From CAWCTB01 sp963798275 (GTDB lineage Bacteria; Acidobacteriota; Terriglobia; Terriglobales; Acidobacteriaceae): a stretch of 64,000 bases of DNA. The translations under genes and the position numbers were made by a program. Shown in pieces: positions 8,726 through 18,447 of this stretch; position 1 is the first letter of the stretch; each line of letters starts with the position of its first letter. The DNA lies in assembly GCA_963798275.1 (NCBI GenBank), contig CAWCTB010000039.1:149841-213840 (forward strand), given 5' to 3'. Below the pieces are notes generated by a model that did no database searches, was not told the origin of the DNA, and was given only the letters and a program-made list of their open reading frames with translations.

Positions 8726-9572
8726 TTAAATGCTGGAGATCAATGAGGTCGTTATTGCGCGGCGGTTTCGCCGGGTGGGTCGGCTGGCTCTGCTGGGGTT
8801 TCCGTGTCCGGCGCATGGGAAGTCTTGAGCCGGCTGAGCGTCCTGGTTCTCTTCCGGCTTGGGCGGCGGCGGGACAAAGTACAAGATGCGATTACAGGAA
8901 TCGCAGGTAATGAACTGCTCGTTGGTCAGCACTTCCTGAAAAACCTGGGGACGCAGCATGACGCGGCAGACCGAGCACAACTGGTCATCGTGCACCGCAG
9001 CGAGCGCGGAGCCGCGCAGCTTCAGCACCCGGTCGTAGTGACGCAGCACGTCGTCGCTGACGCCGGCCCGCAACTGTCTTCCGCTGCTCGGTGAGCTCCG
9101 CCAGTTGCTTCTCATCTTCCGCGGTTCGCAGCCGGGCAGCCTCTTTTTCCTGCTCGTTCTCGGCGGCGTCGGCCTTGAGGGCGGCTTCGGCTTCCTTCAG
9201 CGAGGCCTTGCGCACGTCGGTCGCGACCATGATTTCGAGGATCTTGTCTTCGGAGGCGGCGATCTTGTCCTCGGCGAACTTGATCTCTTCCATCAGCGCC
9301 TTGTACTCCTGGTTGGTCTTGACGTTCAGCGACTGGTCGCGGTACTTGCTGATTTTCTGCTGCTGGTCCTGGATATCGGACTCGTGCTTGCGACGGGTGG
9401 TCTCGTCGGCCTTCATGGCGGCCTGCGCCGTTTCGACCCTGGTCCTGGAGCCGGCCAGCTTGGCTTCGATCTGCTGCACATGCCTGGGAAGCGCAGCGAT
9501 TTCGGCCTTTAAAGCCGCGATTTGCGCGTCGACCTGTTGCAGGGCGATCAGATTTTGCAGATTGGAATTCAT
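8726..9572 (-). CDS. Coiled-coil C4 zinc-ribbon protein (COG1579/DUF164), frameshifted
   Basis: From the ATG at 9570-9572 the protein starts MNSNLQNLIALQQVDAQIAA and continues as a long coiled coil (about residues 10-160), then a C-terminal zinc ribbon with C-S-V-C and, 21 residues on, C-D-S-C. A frameshift near 9090 separates the coil from the ribbon. A second shift near 8800 is likely, because another frame reads a natural tail R-L-K-T-S-H-A-P-D-T-E ending at a TAA at 8752, whereas the frame shown runs on to 8726. Family members are thought to bind nucleic acid; the role is not established. Confidence 0.8.
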
Positions 9573-9776
9573 CGGAACGCGAGGCGGAACCTGATGGGAT
9601 TCTAGCACGCAGCAAAGAGGCCGGCCGTTCGTCGCGTCCCAACCTTACGTTGTAGTTCTATGGCGGCTACGCGCGGCAATCCAAGCCTGGTTCTCACACT
9701 ACTCGTCATACCTTTCCGTCGCCCGGTCCGGCACTCCCAAGTAGAATAAACAAACTCCATTCGCCGAGGTGCCGTC

Positions 9777-10187
9777 ATGCGCGCAGTTCCGCTTGCCATC
9801 AGCATGGTCCTGCTCAGTTCGCCGTTGTGGGGGCAAACCTACAGCGCTGACTACACGAAGTGTGCCGGCGCCGCCAATACACAGATGGAAATAAACCAGT
9901 GCGCCGGCGACGAGTTCAAACGGGCTGATGGGGAGCTGAACCGCGTCTACCAGGCGCTGTTGCAGGCGCGTAAGAACGATCCCAGCGCGACCAGCAAGAC
10001 CAGAGCGGCGCAGCGGGCTTGGATCGCGTTCCGCGATGCGCACATGCAGGAAGCCTTTCCCGCGGCCAATAAGCAGGCCTACGGCAGCATGTATCCGACA
10101 GAATTTGCGCTGGAAGAGGCCTGGGTAACGAGCCAACGGGTAGCCCTGCTGCAAAACCTGCTGAACCCGAAAGACAACCCGCATTGA
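9777..10187 (+). CDS. Secreted LprI-like (DUF1311) protein
   Basis: A 136-residue protein with a signal peptide (MRAVPLAISMVLLSSPLWGQ, cleavage about residue 20). It has the lysozyme-inhibitor LprI N-terminal domain pattern: M-E-I-N-Q-C-A-G-D-E-F-K-R-A-D-G-E-L-N-R-V-Y-Q, then R-A-A-Q-R-A-W-I-A-F-R-D-A. Two cysteines (in K-C-A-G and N-Q-C-A-G) probably form a disulfide. A role in lysozyme inhibition is inferred from the Mycobacterium family member only. It stands alone between oppositely oriented genes and the peptidase gene downstream. Confidence 0.8.
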   Translation: MRAVPLAISMVLLSSPLWGQTYSADYTKCAGAANTQMEINQCAGDEFKRADGELNRVYQALLQARKNDPSATSKTRAAQRAWIAFRDAHMQEAFPAANKQAYGSMYPTEFALEEAWVTSQRVALLQNLLNPKDNPH

Positions 10188-10248
10188 GCCAGACCCAAGC
10201 TCCTGTTATAAACTCGACAATTTCACAATTCTTTTCCCGGGAGCAACT

Positions 10249-12535
10249 GTGAGATTTCGCCTCGCCCTGATCTGCTACCTCTTTCTAGCGATTCCGTTGG
10301 TATTACCGGCGCAAGAGTCCGGATCGACCCAGGCGCAAGGCGCCAAGCAACTGACCATCGAGGCGATCTTCGCTGATGGGGGAGTGCTCGGCCGCGCTCC
10401 TGAATCGATCACGTGGGCGCCCGACGGCTCACGGGTGGCGTTTGTGCAGCGGGATGACAGCGGGGAGAATGGCGCGCTGTATTACCTCGATCCCAGCAAC
10501 CCCAAGCCGGCGGTGCTGGTGACCAGCGAGAAGCTGGCGTCGCTGGCTCCGCCGATCAGCTCCATTAAGGATGAGCGCCAGAAGGAGAACCGGCAGCGTT
10601 ACTCGGTGGCGGCCTATCTCTGGTCGCCCGACTCGAAGAACCTGCTATTCGATTCGAATGGCCAGCTCTGGCTCTACCACCTCGACAGCGGCACCGGTTT
10701 GCAGCTCACTTCCAGCAACGAGCCAAGCAGCGACCCCAAGTTTTCGCCCAGCGGTGACCGCGTCGCCTACGTGCGCAAGCACAATCTCTACGTCCGCAAC
10801 GTCGCCAACGGCAAGGAAGAGGCGCTTACCAAGGACACCGATTCCGACCTGCTCAACGGGGAAGTGGACTGGGTGTACAAGGAAGAACTGGAGGCACGCA
10901 GCAATTATTTCTGGTCGCCGGACGGCAAGCAGATCGTCTTTCTGCAGATGAATGAAAAGGACGTCCCGACCTATCCGATCACCGATTGGATTCCGACCCA
11001 CCCCACGGTTGACGAAGAGAAATACCCCAAGGCAGGCGACCCCAATCCCGGGGTTCGACTCGCCGTGGTGAACTCGGGCGGCGGCAAGATGAAGTGGCTC
11101 TCTGCGGGCGGCGGCAGCACTGGCTCGTCTGCCGTTGGGCAACGATCCCAACGTTCTCATTCCGCGCTTCGGATGGGTGCGTCCGGGAATGGTTTGGGCC
11201 ATCGTGCTCAACCGGATTCAGGACCGGGTGGACCTGTACTTCGTCGATGTGAATAGCGGCAAATCGCAATTGATGATGACCGAGACCAGCGACGCATGGG
11301 TTGAGTCACATGAATTCGAGCTGCTCAAATCGGGGGACCGCTTTCTCTGGATCAGTTGGCGCGACGGTCATAGCCACATTTACTTGTACCAGTTCGATAA
11401 GCAGAATCCGCTCAGCGCTCCGGCGCAGAACGTGAAGCAGCTCACCAGCGGCGACTGGGAGGTCGAGAGTATCGAAGCGGTGGATGACAAACAGGGCGTC
11501 ATCTACTTCGCGGGCAACGAAGGGGACTGGCGGCAGGCGAACGTCTTCGCTGTCGGCCTTGACGGGCAGAACTTCCATCGCGTGTCGAAAGAGAATGGAA
11601 CGCACGGGGCGACTTTCGAACCGGCCAGCGCCAAATATTACGTTGACACCTATTCGGCGCTCATGACGTCTCCCAGACTGTCTCTCTGTACGGTCGAAGG
11701 TAGCTGTACGGTATTTTGGCAGCCGCGCAGCGTGGAGAGTTACAACCTGGTAGCGCCCAAGGCGGTTGAGTTCACCGCGGCGGACGGCAAAACCAAGCTT
11801 CTGGGAACCATTTTGTTGCCGAGCGGCGGGCCGATGATGGCGAACGGCAAAGCGCCGCTGATCGTGAATCCCTACGGAGGCCCGGGAGTACAGACCGTGC
11901 GCGATGCCTGGGGAGGAGGCGGGCTACTGTTCGACGAGATTCTCGCCCGCCAGGGGTTTGCCGTGCTGCACGTCGACAATCGCGGCATGTCGAATCGAGG
12001 GAAAGCCTTTGTGCTGCCCGTAAAGCACGACCTCGGCGAGAACGAATTCAACGACCAGATAGCGTCAGTCAAGCAGGCGCTGCAAGAGTTCCCCCAACTG
12101 GACGGCAGCCGCCTGGGCTTCTGGGGATGGAGCTATGGCGGTTACTTCACGCTTTACACGCTGGAACATACCGACATGTTCAAGACCGGCGTATCGGTCG
12201 CCCCCGTGACCGACTGGCACAATTACGACTCGATATACACCGAGCGCTACATGGGCCTGCCGAAGGACAACGAGGAGAGCTACAAGAAAAGCTCGCCGGT
12301 GAATTTCGCCGCCGACCTGAAGGGCAGCCTGCTCGAGGTGCACGGCACCAGCGACGATAATGTGCACTTCCAGAACACCGTGCAGATGGTGAATAACTTC
12401 ATCAACTCGGGCAAGCAGTTCCAGCTGATGATTTACCCGCGCAAGACGCACGGCATCGCTGGAAAGGCTGCGCGTACCCATTTGTTCCACCTGATCGAAG
12501 ACCATTTCGAAGAGAACCTGGCGCCAGGCAAATAG
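10249..12535 (+). CDS. Secreted S9 family prolyl dipeptidyl peptidase (DPP IV-like), frameshifted
   Basis: A signal peptide (LALICYLFLAIPLVLPAQ) starts at GTG 10249, seven bases after a CGGGAG ribosome site. A DPP IV N-terminal beta-propeller follows (S-P-D-G/S-P-S-G repeats and E-E-L-E-A-R-S-N-Y-F-W-S-P-D-G, the Glu pair that binds the substrate amino end). The alpha/beta-hydrolase domain has the nucleophile W-G-W-S-Y-G-G-Y, the Asp in H-G-T-S-D-D-N-V-H and the His in K-T-H-G-I. The frame shifts once near 11120-11145, inside the propeller. Total length is about 762 residues, normal for the family. It probably cleaves X-Pro dipeptides in the periplasm. The amidohydrolase that follows after 15 bases may handle related substrates. 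Confidence 0.88.
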
Positions 12536-12550
12536 CAGTTTGGCGCTTCC

Positions 12551-13864
12551 ATGAGGATGCATCGCGAAATGTCGAAACGAAGTGTGCTTCTCCTCCTTGT
12601 TGCCCTGTTGTTCTCCGTCACGCTCCATGCGCAGCAGCCTGCGGCAGCCCCGACGCGCACTATCGTTCGCGCCGGACGGCTACTTGACGTCAAGACTGGA
12701 AAAACCCTGACCAACCAAGCGATCGTCATAGAGAAGGACAAGATCGTGAGCGTTGGCCCGGACAACGGAACCAGTGCCGGCCCGGACGTGACCGTCATAG
12801 ATCTGTCGGGCAAAACGGTTTTGCCCGGACTGATCGACGCGCACACCCACCTGACCTTCAATCCCAGGTTCGGATACGACACGCTGGCCATCTCGGTCCC
12901 GCGTGAGGCGCTAATTGGCGCCAAGAATGCGCGCGTCACCTTGCTCGCCGGATTCACCATCGTGCGCAATGTTGGAGCCAGAGGATATTCGGACATTGCT
13001 TTGCGTGACGCCATCAATGCGGGCGACGTGCCGGGGCCGCGCATCGACGCCAGCGGGCCTCCCCTGGGAATCACCGGCGGGCATTGCGATAACAATCTGC
13101 TGCCGTACGAGTATCACGCGACTGCCGACGGCGTCGCCGACGGCGTTGAGAACGTGCAGCACAAGGTCCGCGAGGTCATCAAGTACGGAGCCGACGTGGT
13201 CAAAATTTGTGCGACCGGCGGCGTGCTCTCGTTAGGCGACAATCCGCAACATTCGCAGTACACGCAGGAGGAGTTGCGCGCCATCGTGGCCGACGCCCAC
13301 CGGCTCGGCCGCAAGGTGGCGGCACACGCGCACGGAGCGGAAGGCATCCGCTGGGCCGCCGAGGCGGGGGTGGATTCCGTCGAGCACGGGTCGTATATCG
13401 ACGATGCGGGCATCGCAGCCATGAAACAGCACGGAACGTACCTGGTCCCGACGCTCTACCTCGGCGACTGGATGATTGAGAACGCGGCCAAGACCGGCAT
13501 GCCGCCGCAGATGCTGGCCAAGGCGCAGGAAGTGATTCCCGCCGCGCGCAAGAACATCGCGCATGCCTTCGCCAGCGGCGTGAAAGTGGGCTTCGGAACC
13601 GATGCAGCGGTCTATCCGCACGGCCTCAACGCGCACGAGTTCGCGGTCATGGTGAAGCTGGGACTGACGCCGCTGCAGGCGATCCAGGCCGCCACGGTGA
13701 ACGATGCGGACCTGCTGGGCTGGTCCGATCGCGTCGGGACCATCGAGCCCAACCACTTCGCCGACCTGATCGCAGTGGACGGCGACCCATTGCAGGACGT
13801 GACGTTGCTGGAGCGGGTGAAGTTCGTGATGAAGGGCGGGGTGGTGTACAAGGACGAGCACTGA
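12551..13864 (+). CDS. Secreted amidohydrolase (imidazolonepropionase/Xaa-Pro dipeptidase-like)
   Basis: A 437-residue metal-dependent hydrolase with a signal peptide. Motifs in order: G-L-I-D-A-H-T-H-L (metal His pair), V-V-K-I-C-A-T-G-G (carbamylated Lys), V-A-A-H-A-H-G (metal His), S-V-E-H-G (second His) and V-G-F-G-T-D-A-A (catalytic Asp). These define the binuclear amidohydrolase superfamily, and relatives are annotated as Xaa-Pro dipeptidases or imidazolonepropionases. The ATG at 12569 (MSKRSVLLLL) is a possible shorter start, with a GAGG a little upstream. It directly follows the S9 peptidase, suggesting sequential peptide breakdown. Confidence 0.85.
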   Translation: MRMHREMSKRSVLLLLVALLFSVTLHAQQPAAAPTRTIVRAGRLLDVKTGKTLTNQAIVIEKDKIVSVGPDNGTSAGPDVTVIDLSGKTVLPGLIDAHTHLTFNPRFGYDTLAISVPREALIGAKNARVTLLAGFTIVRNVGARGYSDIALRDAINAGDVPGPRIDASGPPLGITGGHCDNNLLPYEYHATADGVADGVENVQHKVREVIKYGADVVKICATGGVLSLGDNPQHSQYTQEELRAIVADAHRLGRKVAAHAHGAEGIRWAAEAGVDSVEHGSYIDDAGIAAMKQHGTYLVPTLYLGDWMIENAAKTGMPPQMLAKAQEVIPAARKNIAHAFASGVKVGFGTDAAVYPHGLNAHEFAVMVKLGLTPLQAIQAATVNDADLLGWSDRVGTIEPNHFADLIAVDGDPLQDVTLLERVKFVMKGGVVYKDEH

Positions 13865-13946
13865 TCAGTGCGGCTTCTACTTGCCCATGCCTGTACTTTC
13901 TGTTTGAATTCGGAGACACGGATACCGCACTCCCGGGAGCACCACG

Positions 13947-15525
13947 CTGGCGACCCAAATATTCGCGTGCAAGTCCATCGATAAGCTCATCTCCGATTCG
14001 GAGGAGCCCGAACATCGCTTAAAAAAGACGCTCGGCCCGTGGTCGCTCACAGCCTTGGGCATTGGCGCCGTCATCGGATCGGGCATTTTCACCGTAATCG
14101 GCACAGCGATTGCCGGACAAAAGTTCGATACTTCGTCGATCCTGAACGCCCCGCTCGCCGACTACATCATCCATCACTCGGCAACGCTGGGGCGTCCGGG
14201 CGCGGGGCCGGCGCTCGCGTTGTCGCTGGTGTTGGTCGCGATCGTCTGTTTATTCACCGCGCTCTGCTACGCCGAACTGGCGTCGATGATCCCCATTGCG
14301 GGCAGCGCCTACACCTACACCTACGCCACCATGGGAGAGTTGATCGCCTGGATCATCGGCTGGGACCTTATCCTGGAATATGCCGTGAGCAACATGGCGG
14401 TGAGCGTGGGTTTCGCCGCCCACCTGGTCGACGGATTCGACTGGTTCGGATGGCATCCGTCCCTGCGCTGGATTTCGCCCGCGTATCTGCCGTCCGGTTT
14501 GAGCGACCTGAAGGGTGACGTGCTGTACGCGCCGGGCTGGCATTTCGGCTTCAACATTCCGGCGTTTCTCATCGTTATGCTGTTGACGGTCGTCCTGGTG
14601 CGCGGCATCCGCGAATCGGCGGAGGCCAACAATGTGATGGTGATCCTGAAAATATCGGCCATCCTGGCCTTCGTCTTCGTCGGGCATGCGCTTCATCCAC
14701 CCGTCCAACTACCATCCGTTTGCTCCGGAAGGGTGGTCGGGCGTGCTCACCGGCGGCTCGATCATTTTCTTCACCTACATCGGCTTCGATTCGGTTTCCA
14801 CGGCTGCGGAAGAGGCCCGCAATCCGCAACGCGATCTCCCCATCGGCATCATCGCCACGCTGATCGTCTGCACTCTGTTGTACATTTCGGTCGCCGTGGT
14901 ACTGACCGGCATCGTGAACTGGAAGACGCTGCTCGACGATGCCGCCCCGGTGGTCAACAGCATGAAGAAGCTGACGCTGCTGACCGGATCGCACACCTTG
15001 CACTGGACGCGGCTGGCGGTGCTGTTCGGCGCGATGATGGGGATGATCTCGTCGCTGCTGGTGTTCCAACTGGGACAGGCGCGGGTCTGGTTTGCCATGT
15101 CGCGCGACGGCCTGCTGCCCAAGTTGTTCAGTCATGTGCATCCCAGGTTCCGGACGCCATCGACTGCGACCTGGATCGCCGGATTCCTGGTTGGCATTCC
15201 GGGCGGAATTCTCGATATCGGAACGCTGGCGGATTTGTCGAACATTGGAACGCTGTTTGCCTTCGTGCTGGTCTCGATCGGGGTGATCATCCTGCGCTAC
15301 AAGCAGCCGGAGCGGAGGCGTGGATTCCGGGCTCCGGGCGGCCTGGCTGCGCCCATTCTCAGCGTTATGTTCTGCGTGCTCCTCATGGCGGGTCTGCCGA
15401 TTCTCACCTGGCTGCGCTTCTTCGTGTGGCTGGCAATCGGATTGACTGTGTACATGCTCTACAGCCGCAACCACAGCGAGTTCTGCCCCGAGGACCGCAA
15501 GGTCGCGGCGGCGGGCAAACGGTAG
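13947..15525 (+). CDS. APC family amino acid permease, probable CTG start, frameshifted
   Basis: The protein is a 12-14 helix permease of the CAT type: L-I-S-D-S-E-E-P-E-H-R-L-K-K-T-L, then G-I-G-A-V-I-G-S-G-I-F helix 1, and F-T-Y-I-G-F-D-S-V-S-T-A-A-E-E-A helix 6. No ATG, GTG or TTG lies in frame between the stop at 13905 and the conserved N-terminus. A CTG at 13947-13949 sits seven bases after GGGAG and gives the usual 30-residue leader. One frameshift near 14690 (F-V-F-V-G to M-R-F-I-H-P-S-N-Y-H-P-F) splits the gene. It imports or exchanges amino acids; the substrate is unknown. The deaminase gene follows after 11 bases. Confidence 0.85.
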
Positions 15526-15536
15526 CGGCATACTGG

Positions 15537-16589
15537 ATGGACAACTCGTCTGACCACTCGCCTAGTGATTTCATCGGCTGTCTTCCCAAGGCAGAGCTGC
15601 ACCTGCATCTGGAAGGCACGGTCGATCCGCCGACGCTGGCGGAGCTGAGCCGACGGCATCCGACGCCGCTTTCGACCGAGAACAACCGCTACACCAACAT
15701 CGAAGACAGCGGCCGCGTCTTCACGGAAGAAGACGCTCACGCGCTCTACCAGTACCGGAACTTTACTGGTTTTCTGCTGGCTTTTAAGGCAGTGACCGAG
15801 CGCCTGCGTACCGCCGACGACTACGAACTGATCGCCTACCGCATGATGCAAAAGCTGCACGCGCAGAATGTTCTACATGCGGAGGTGTACGTCTCGGTTG
15901 GAGTGGTGCACTGGCGCGGCGGCGAGTTCACACCGCTCTTCGAAGGCCTGGAGCGGGGACGCGCGCGCGGCGAGCGAGATTTCGGCCTGTCGCTGCTCTG
16001 GATCTTCGACGCGGTGCGGCATTTCGGCGTGGAGGCAGCACGGCGCGTGGTCGAGGAGGCGATTCGCTGCCAAGATCGCAATGTGATCGGCATCGGACTC
16101 GGCGGCGATGAACGACGCGCCGGTCCTGAACAATTCCGTGAGGTCTACCAAGTGGCTCGCGACAACGGCCTCCGGCTAACCGTCCACGCCGGAGAAACCG
16201 TTGGGGCGGAATCAATCTGGGGCGCGCTGCGCGAGCTCAAGGCGGACCGCATCGGGCATGGTTTACGTGCGATCGACGATCCCGAGCTGGTGCGCTATCT
16301 GGCGGCCAACCGCATCCCCATCGAGGCCTGCGTCACCAGCAACCTGCTTACCGGCTCCTGTTCGTCTCTAGCAGAGCATCCCGTGCGCAAGCTTTTCGAG
16401 GCGGGAGTCATGGTAACGCTGAACACGGACGACCCGGACATGTTCCGCACGTCGCTGCTGCGCGAATATGAAATCGCACAGGAGACCTTCGGCTTCAGCG
16501 AAGACCAACTACGCGAGTTGGCTAAGAATTCGTTCCGCGCCTCGTTTTTGCCCGAGGGCCGCAAGCAGGAGTTCCTGTCGAAGTTCTAA
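15537..16589 (+). CDS. add: Adenosine deaminase family protein
   Basis: From the ATG at 15537 the protein is 350 residues. Zinc ligands are in L-H-L-H-L-E-G (residues 21-27). Then come I-G-I-G-L-G-G-D-E, T-V-H-A-G-E-T (zinc His and catalytic Glu), R-I-G-H-G (His) and L-N-T-D-D-P (zinc Asp). This is the full adenosine/adenine/AMP deaminase set. The exact substrate (adenosine, adenine, or an aminofutalosine-type nucleoside) cannot be decided from motifs. The reading frame upstream is open into the permease gene's first frame, but the ATG 11 bases after the permease stop is the clear start. The racemase-like gene follows after 18 bases. Confidence 0.88.
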   Translation: MDNSSDHSPSDFIGCLPKAELHLHLEGTVDPPTLAELSRRHPTPLSTENNRYTNIEDSGRVFTEEDAHALYQYRNFTGFLLAFKAVTERLRTADDYELIAYRMMQKLHAQNVLHAEVYVSVGVVHWRGGEFTPLFEGLERGRARGERDFGLSLLWIFDAVRHFGVEAARRVVEEAIRCQDRNVIGIGLGGDERRAGPEQFREVYQVARDNGLRLTVHAGETVGAESIWGALRELKADRIGHGLRAIDDPELVRYLAANRIPIEACVTSNLLTGSCSSLAEHPVRKLFEAGVMVTLNTDDPDMFRTSLLREYEIAQETFGFSEDQLRELAKNSFRASFLPEGRKQEFLSKF

Positions 16590-16607
16590 AATCAGCCAAC
16601 AAAGATC

Positions 16608-17297
16608 ATGCCTAAACACATCGGAATTGTTGCCTGCAGTGCGGAAGGGGCTGCGCTCTGCTATCGCACCATTTGCGACGAAGCGCCGGCCCTGATGGGA
16701 AGGCACCGGCACCCGGAAGTCTCGATGCACACCCACTGCTTGGCCGATTACATGGATTGCATCTACGCCGGCGACTGGGAGGCGGTGGCCGATCTCATGC
16801 TGTCTTCGGCCAACAAATTGGCGAAGACGGGGACTGATTTTCTGATCTCCCCCGACAACACCATCCACCGCGCCTTTGCGCTGGTCGAGCCCAGGTCGCC
16901 GCTGCCCTGGCTGCACATCGTCGAAGAGGTGGCTGCCGTAGCGCAGTCCCGCGGCTTCCGCAAGCTGGCGATCACGGGAACGAAATACACGATGGCAGGT
17001 CCGGTCTATCCCGAGAGGCTGCAGTCACGAGACATCGAGTACCTGTTACCGCAGGCGGAGGAATGCGCGCGCATCGACCAGATCATCATGGACGAGTTGG
17101 TGAATGGAATTTTCACCGATGAATCGCGCGGCTATTTCCGGCAGGTCATCGCGAGATTGAAGAACGAAGGCTGCGACGCCGTGGTGCTGGGATGCACCGA
17201 AATTCCACTGATCGTGGACGAGCGCTTGTCACCGCTGCCAACCCTGGATTCGACGCGAATCCTGGCGCGGGCGGCGCTGGGCAAAGCGCTGGAATGA
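16608..17297 (+). CDS. Aspartate/glutamate racemase family protein
   Basis: A 229-residue Asp/Glu/hydantoin racemase fold. The C-terminal catalytic Cys is present in V-V-L-G-C-T-E-I-P-L-I (about residue 195). At the first catalytic position, normally C-N-T-x-H, the sequence is S-P-D-N-T-I-H, so an Asp replaces Cys. Single-Cys members of this superfamily are known, so it may be a different isomerase or a decarboxylase-like enzyme rather than a true racemase. It is cotranscribed with the permease and deaminase and ends five bases from the convergent parvulin gene. Confidence 0.8.
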   Translation: MPKHIGIVACSAEGAALCYRTICDEAPALMGRHRHPEVSMHTHCLADYMDCIYAGDWEAVADLMLSSANKLAKTGTDFLISPDNTIHRAFALVEPRSPLPWLHIVEEVAAVAQSRGFRKLAITGTKYTMAGPVYPERLQSRDIEYLLPQAEECARIDQIIMDELVNGIFTDESRGYFRQVIARLKNEGCDAVVLGCTEIPLIVDERLSPLPTLDSTRILARAALGKALE

Positions 17298-17301
17298 GCC
17301 G

Positions 17302-18375
17302 CTATTTGTTGGTCCCGGCCTTCTTCAGGATCTCTTCGGCAAAATAGTTCTCGATCTTTGCCTGATCCCGGATGACGTCGTAATAAGCCGCTTTCAGCAA
17401 CTGTTCGCGGCGGTCGCGCAGTTGCTCACGAATCGCCTGCTGCACTCGAGGGTCACCCAACTCGCGCTGCCCGGCCGCTTCCTTGCTGATGAGGCGGACC
17501 ACGCGGTAACCGTAGATCTGGTGGCTATTGGGATCGGCCACCGGAAGCACAGGGGTGTACTGTCCGGGTTTGAGCTTGTTGATGGCGTCGAAGGCGAACT
17601 TGTCTCCCTTCAACGACGACTCCGGAATAAAGCCCAGGTCGCCGCCGTTCTGCGAGGTCTCCGGCTGCTCGGAATAGGCCATGGCAACTGAGGCGAAGTC
17701 TTCGCCGCTGTCGAGCCGGTTCTGTATCATCTGGATCTTCTTGCGGGCCTCGGGCTCGCTCTGCGCCTTGCCGGCGTTCTTTACCTGCGGATTCGGTTGG
17801 GTGGTGACCAGGATTTGCGCCAGATGGTATTGGGGCTCGATGAGGTTGAACTCGGCCTTGTGCTGGTTGTAGTAGTTGGTGATGTCGCTGTCGGAAATAT
17901 TGATCTTGGACGTGACTTCCTTGTTCAGGACCTTCTCGACGGTGAGCGAGCGGCGCAGGTCGCGCTTGAAGTCGTCCAAGGTTATGCCGCGGGCTTTAAG
18001 CCGCTTGTCGAACTCTTCCTGGCTGAACGGTGCCTTGATCTCGGCTAGCTTGGCGTTCACTTCATCATCGGTGGCCAGCAGTCCAAGTTTCTCAGCGCGC
18101 TGCATGAGAATTTCGTTATCGATCAACTCCTTCAGAATACTCAGGCGCAGGCTGTCGGCCTGCTCATCGGTCGGCTTCTGGGGAGCATCGGCGGTCTGGT
18201 TGTTGTAGTACTTGTCAACTTCCGTACGGGAGATGGTTCGGCCGTTAACGCTGGCCATGACGCCTTCCCCGCCCTTGTTGGTGTTGCACCCAATCGCTGA
18301 CAGCAGCAGGATGAGAGCCGCAGTGACAACCGCAATCATCCGGAGGCTACGTTTACCCTCGCGGTCCAGTTTCAA
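17302..18375 (-). CDS. Parvulin-type peptidyl-prolyl isomerase lipoprotein (SurA/PrsA-like)
   Basis: A lipobox (L-L-S-A-I-G-C, Cys30) follows a basic N-terminus, predicting an outer-membrane or periplasmic lipoprotein. A SurA-N type helical domain (about residues 40-170) precedes one rotamase domain (about 175-290) with the parvulin pattern Y-H-L-A-Q-I-L-V, M-A-Y-S-E-Q-P-E-T-S-Q-N-G-G-D-L-G-F and a helical C-terminal end. It should assist folding of exported proteins. The DsbA-like gene is 72 bases upstream on the same strand, forming a periplasmic folding pair. Confidence 0.9.
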   Translation of the reverse strand: MKLDREGKRSLRMIAVVTAALILLLSAIGCNTNKGGEGVMASVNGRTISRTEVDKYYNNQTADAPQKPTDEQADSLRLSILKELIDNEILMQRAEKLGLLATDDEVNAKLAEIKAPFSQEEFDKRLKARGITLDDFKRDLRRSLTVEKVLNKEVTSKINISDSDITNYYNQHKAEFNLIEPQYHLAQILVTTQPNPQVKNAGKAQSEPEARKKIQMIQNRLDSGEDFASVAMAYSEQPETSQNGGDLGFIPESSLKGDKFAFDAINKLKPGQYTPVLPVADPNSHQIYGYRVVRLISKEAAGQRELGDPRVQQAIREQLRDRREQLLKAAYYDVIRDQAKIENYFAEEILKKAGTNK

Positions 18376-18447
18376 GTCTTCCTACCTCCTGCGCGTTGTC
18401 GTGAGCCGGCAAAACTACGCTTTGCAACGAATTTCCGCTGTGCGCGA

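Noticed and set aside
14055..14057. TTG as start of the first APC permease
   Set aside because: It would remove the conserved cytoplasmic leader; the CTG at 13947 with a ribosome site fits better.
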